Source of the DNA: Isoperla grammatica
Taxonomy: Eukaryota > Arthropoda > Insecta > Plecoptera > Perlodidae
DNA length: 64,000 nucleotides
Direction: 5' to 3'
Assembly (NCBI GenBank): GCA_945910005.1
Contig: OX246739.1
Location: 4,742,001-4,806,000 of the forward strand
The position numbers and the translations under genes are program-made. The notes beneath the pieces are model-generated. The model saw only the letters and a program-made list of their open reading frames with translations. It was not told the DNA's origin and ran no database searches. Below are positions 61,871-64,000 of this stretch, in pieces (within the stretch, counting starts at the first letter, position 1; the number at the start of each line of letters is the position of its first letter).

Positions 61871-64000
61871 TTGGTCTTGAGGAAAACTCCCCCATTTATT
61901 ATTATTCGTTGTATAGGGAAGGACTGTGATGAAAGACAATGAGAATCTAGGAGAAACCTTATTTGACTTATTCAACATCGGGGGTTTCACTTCCACAACG
62001 GAAATAAAAAGAGTTATTTTTGTCAGTGGCCTCGGGGCTTGAACTATTCAGTGTCTTGGATCAATTGTCGGAAAGTGCGACAATGTGACCGATTACATCC
62101 GATTACGATTATCGACAAATAGGTCGATACATTATACAGTCGTCCTGTACTTTTCAAAACGATGAGCGGTGATAGGTGAATATAAAGGACAGTTACAAAT
62201 GCGGTGTTGCGACCAGGGAACAAAAGAAGGGCGGGGGGGGGGGGGAAGACGACGTGGTAACAAGTGAATGGGTTATGACAGGACCGATTCACTGTCTTAC
62301 CTTGATGATGTTCCAGCGTGACGGTTGGATGTGAGGTGACGTCTTGGGACCAAGTTGTCAATGTATCACACGAACACAAGCACAAGAACTAACATGAACG
62401 TAACAAACAGCAGACAGAACGGTGTGACTAAGGAAGACTCACTCACGATGACGAGTGCGCGGGGACAAAGTCCACTGAGGTCGAGCGATGTGCACTGTAC
62501 GAAGGTTCACTAGAAACTAGAAATAGCAAGTTTTTCTGTCTAAAGACAGTAAATCGGGGGATGGGGAGGAGGGTAGGACTAGGAGAGAGCCATACGCTTA
62601 GGACTTACGCCTCAAAGGCATGAGCCACCGCGAAGGGCAATAGTCCAGTGAGACAATATATTAGCAGCAGCTTATAAGATCAAATACAATGTGATACAAG
62701 AATCTGTGTGATTTGTCCGGCCCAGTTGCCACGAGCTTTCTTTACAATTTTGTATTCTTCAAGTTGATTAATCTTACAACTTCTAAGGTGGTCTGAAAAG
62801 AGTGGCAAGGCTCATTCAAAAGAGAATACACATATAAAATAGCCAATAGTCAAATGTCAGCTAACATGTTATTTAAATAATACATGTATTCAACATGAAC
62901 AGGGTGGGCGCGTAATGTTCATAACTACAAATTATTATTATGCTCAGAGTAGCCTTTCAAAAGAATATCGTAACTTATGTGAGTTGGGTATGTGAAAATG
63001 GTTTTGTTATTGATAATAAAATAAGAATACACATCTGAGTTTTTCAAGATTATAATCCTAGATACGTCATAGAAAATGAAATACCCCCATAACTTTTGGA
63101 ATACCGAGAAAAGTGAGAATCCTCTCACACGAGAAGGGAGTAAAAATTATATTGTCCGATTAAACCCATTTGCGCAGTTGAGGCCGTAAATACGCCCTAA
63201 TATTTGCCTCAATTCCAGCTGGGTACACCGTTCACGGCACTTAACAGGGGATGTACATAAAAATAACCCTCATCCCTGTAATGATTTTTGAACTGTATAA
63301 GTTACGTTCTGTTTAATCATGTTTGAATGTTCATATGTAGTCACGCTCCACACAGGTTTACAGATCACACACCAAACATACACACACACACATACATACA
63401 TACATACATACAGGTATGTTCATGTCTAATAGAATCGGCTTATAACTCACAAATTCCAGTTCTAAAAATAAAATTGCCATTCCATATTTGTTTGGTTTGT
63501 GGTACCTATACTAGCAAGTACAAAACGAATTCAATTTTCCGTAAATATCTCCAACTTCTCATACGTATTTAACATTTGAATAAGAAAAATCTCTGATTGG
63601 ATATTTAAATACGTATATATTTGTTTTTCCACACTATTGTCTTACATCGCATTTAATTTAAAAGTTTATGGAATATACGTCAGACTATAAAAACCGTGAA
63701 ATAATCTGAGCTAGTTTCCAATTAGGCCATACCGGCATCAGGATTGTTGGGTAAACAAAACTGGGTCATAATCCTGAAGAGAGCAGAAACGATCCAGTTT
63801 TCATAAAGAGATAAACACATAAACAACGACACTTGAACTCTGTCGTTCCACTCGACGCAGATGCTGTCCCACCCTTCGACTTACAGGAGAGCTTTATTAT
63901 TTATAAACTTTTTCCAAAGAACCAAACATCGCACAATAAACTTTGCTATGCAAACTCGCAGTATTCTTTGATTCCGTCCACCGCTTATTAATATTTATCC
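61871..64000. other. Unique DNA with poly-G and CA/CATA microsatellite
   Basis: No supported gene. A G run lies at 62233-62245 and a (CA)n(CATA)n microsatellite at about 63381-63412. The 113-aa minus frame at 62044-62385 crosses the G run and shows no motif. A modestly GC-richer patch is at 63160-63250. Confidence 0.5.
63381..63412. repeat. (CA)n(CATA)n microsatellite
   Basis: ACACACACACACA is followed by five or so CATA units. Confidence 0.9.

Overview
The window looks like non-coding DNA from an AT-rich animal genome, most probably a marine invertebrate. I cannot name the phylum. The evidence for an animal is a 5'-truncated non-LTR retrotransposon, several MITE-like inverted-repeat elements, satellite arrays with higher-order structure, tRNA-like SINE fragments, microsatellites and long G/C homopolymers. 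No long open reading frame fits a host protein, and I see no convincing spliced gene, rRNA or functional tRNA. The only protein with a recognisable family is the C-terminal part of a reverse transcriptase (60070-60780, minus strand). The window is probably an intergenic desert or the inside of a very large intron.

Layout. 1-6.9 kb is mostly unique AT-rich DNA with two poly-G tracts, one short CGTCA-type minisatellite and one degenerate repeat. 6.98-8.66 kb is a 73-bp satellite. 8.7-16.4 kb is mostly unique, with a degenerate TCTCG/CGAGA block, a 30-bp minisatellite and a tRNA-like inverted repeat. 16.42-16.69 kb is an almost perfect 122-bp-arm palindrome, and a second, older hairpin lies at 17.76-17.89 kb. 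18-28 kb is mostly featureless. 28.5-29.5 kb is an 85/103-bp tandem array interrupted by a 430-bp MITE-like element. 34-46 kb holds two copies of one short MITE family (34.46 and 46.04 kb), a 576-bp TIR element (42.98 kb), a small inverted-repeat element (35.2 kb) and several richer blocks that resemble conserved regulatory DNA. 47.03-47.6 kb is a ~47-bp satellite with a 234-bp higher-order repeat.

The most striking object is at 52.63-58.79 kb. Two same-direction copies of a ~460-bp element with hAT-like ends bracket about 44 copies of a 119-bp satellite. The whole 6.15-kb structure is flanked by an exact 8-bp repeat, GGCTTATA, and neither inner edge carries that repeat. This looks like a composite MITE that carried, or later grew, a satellite array. 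Inside it the satellite has a 2,496-bp (21-monomer) higher-order duplication.

The right end (58.8-64 kb) contains the retrotransposon fragment, which has a (TTA)n tail and a probable 10-bp target-site duplication, then unique DNA with a poly-G tract and a CA/CATA microsatellite. Nothing in the window works as an operon or pathway; the content is repeat biology and possible cis-regulation.
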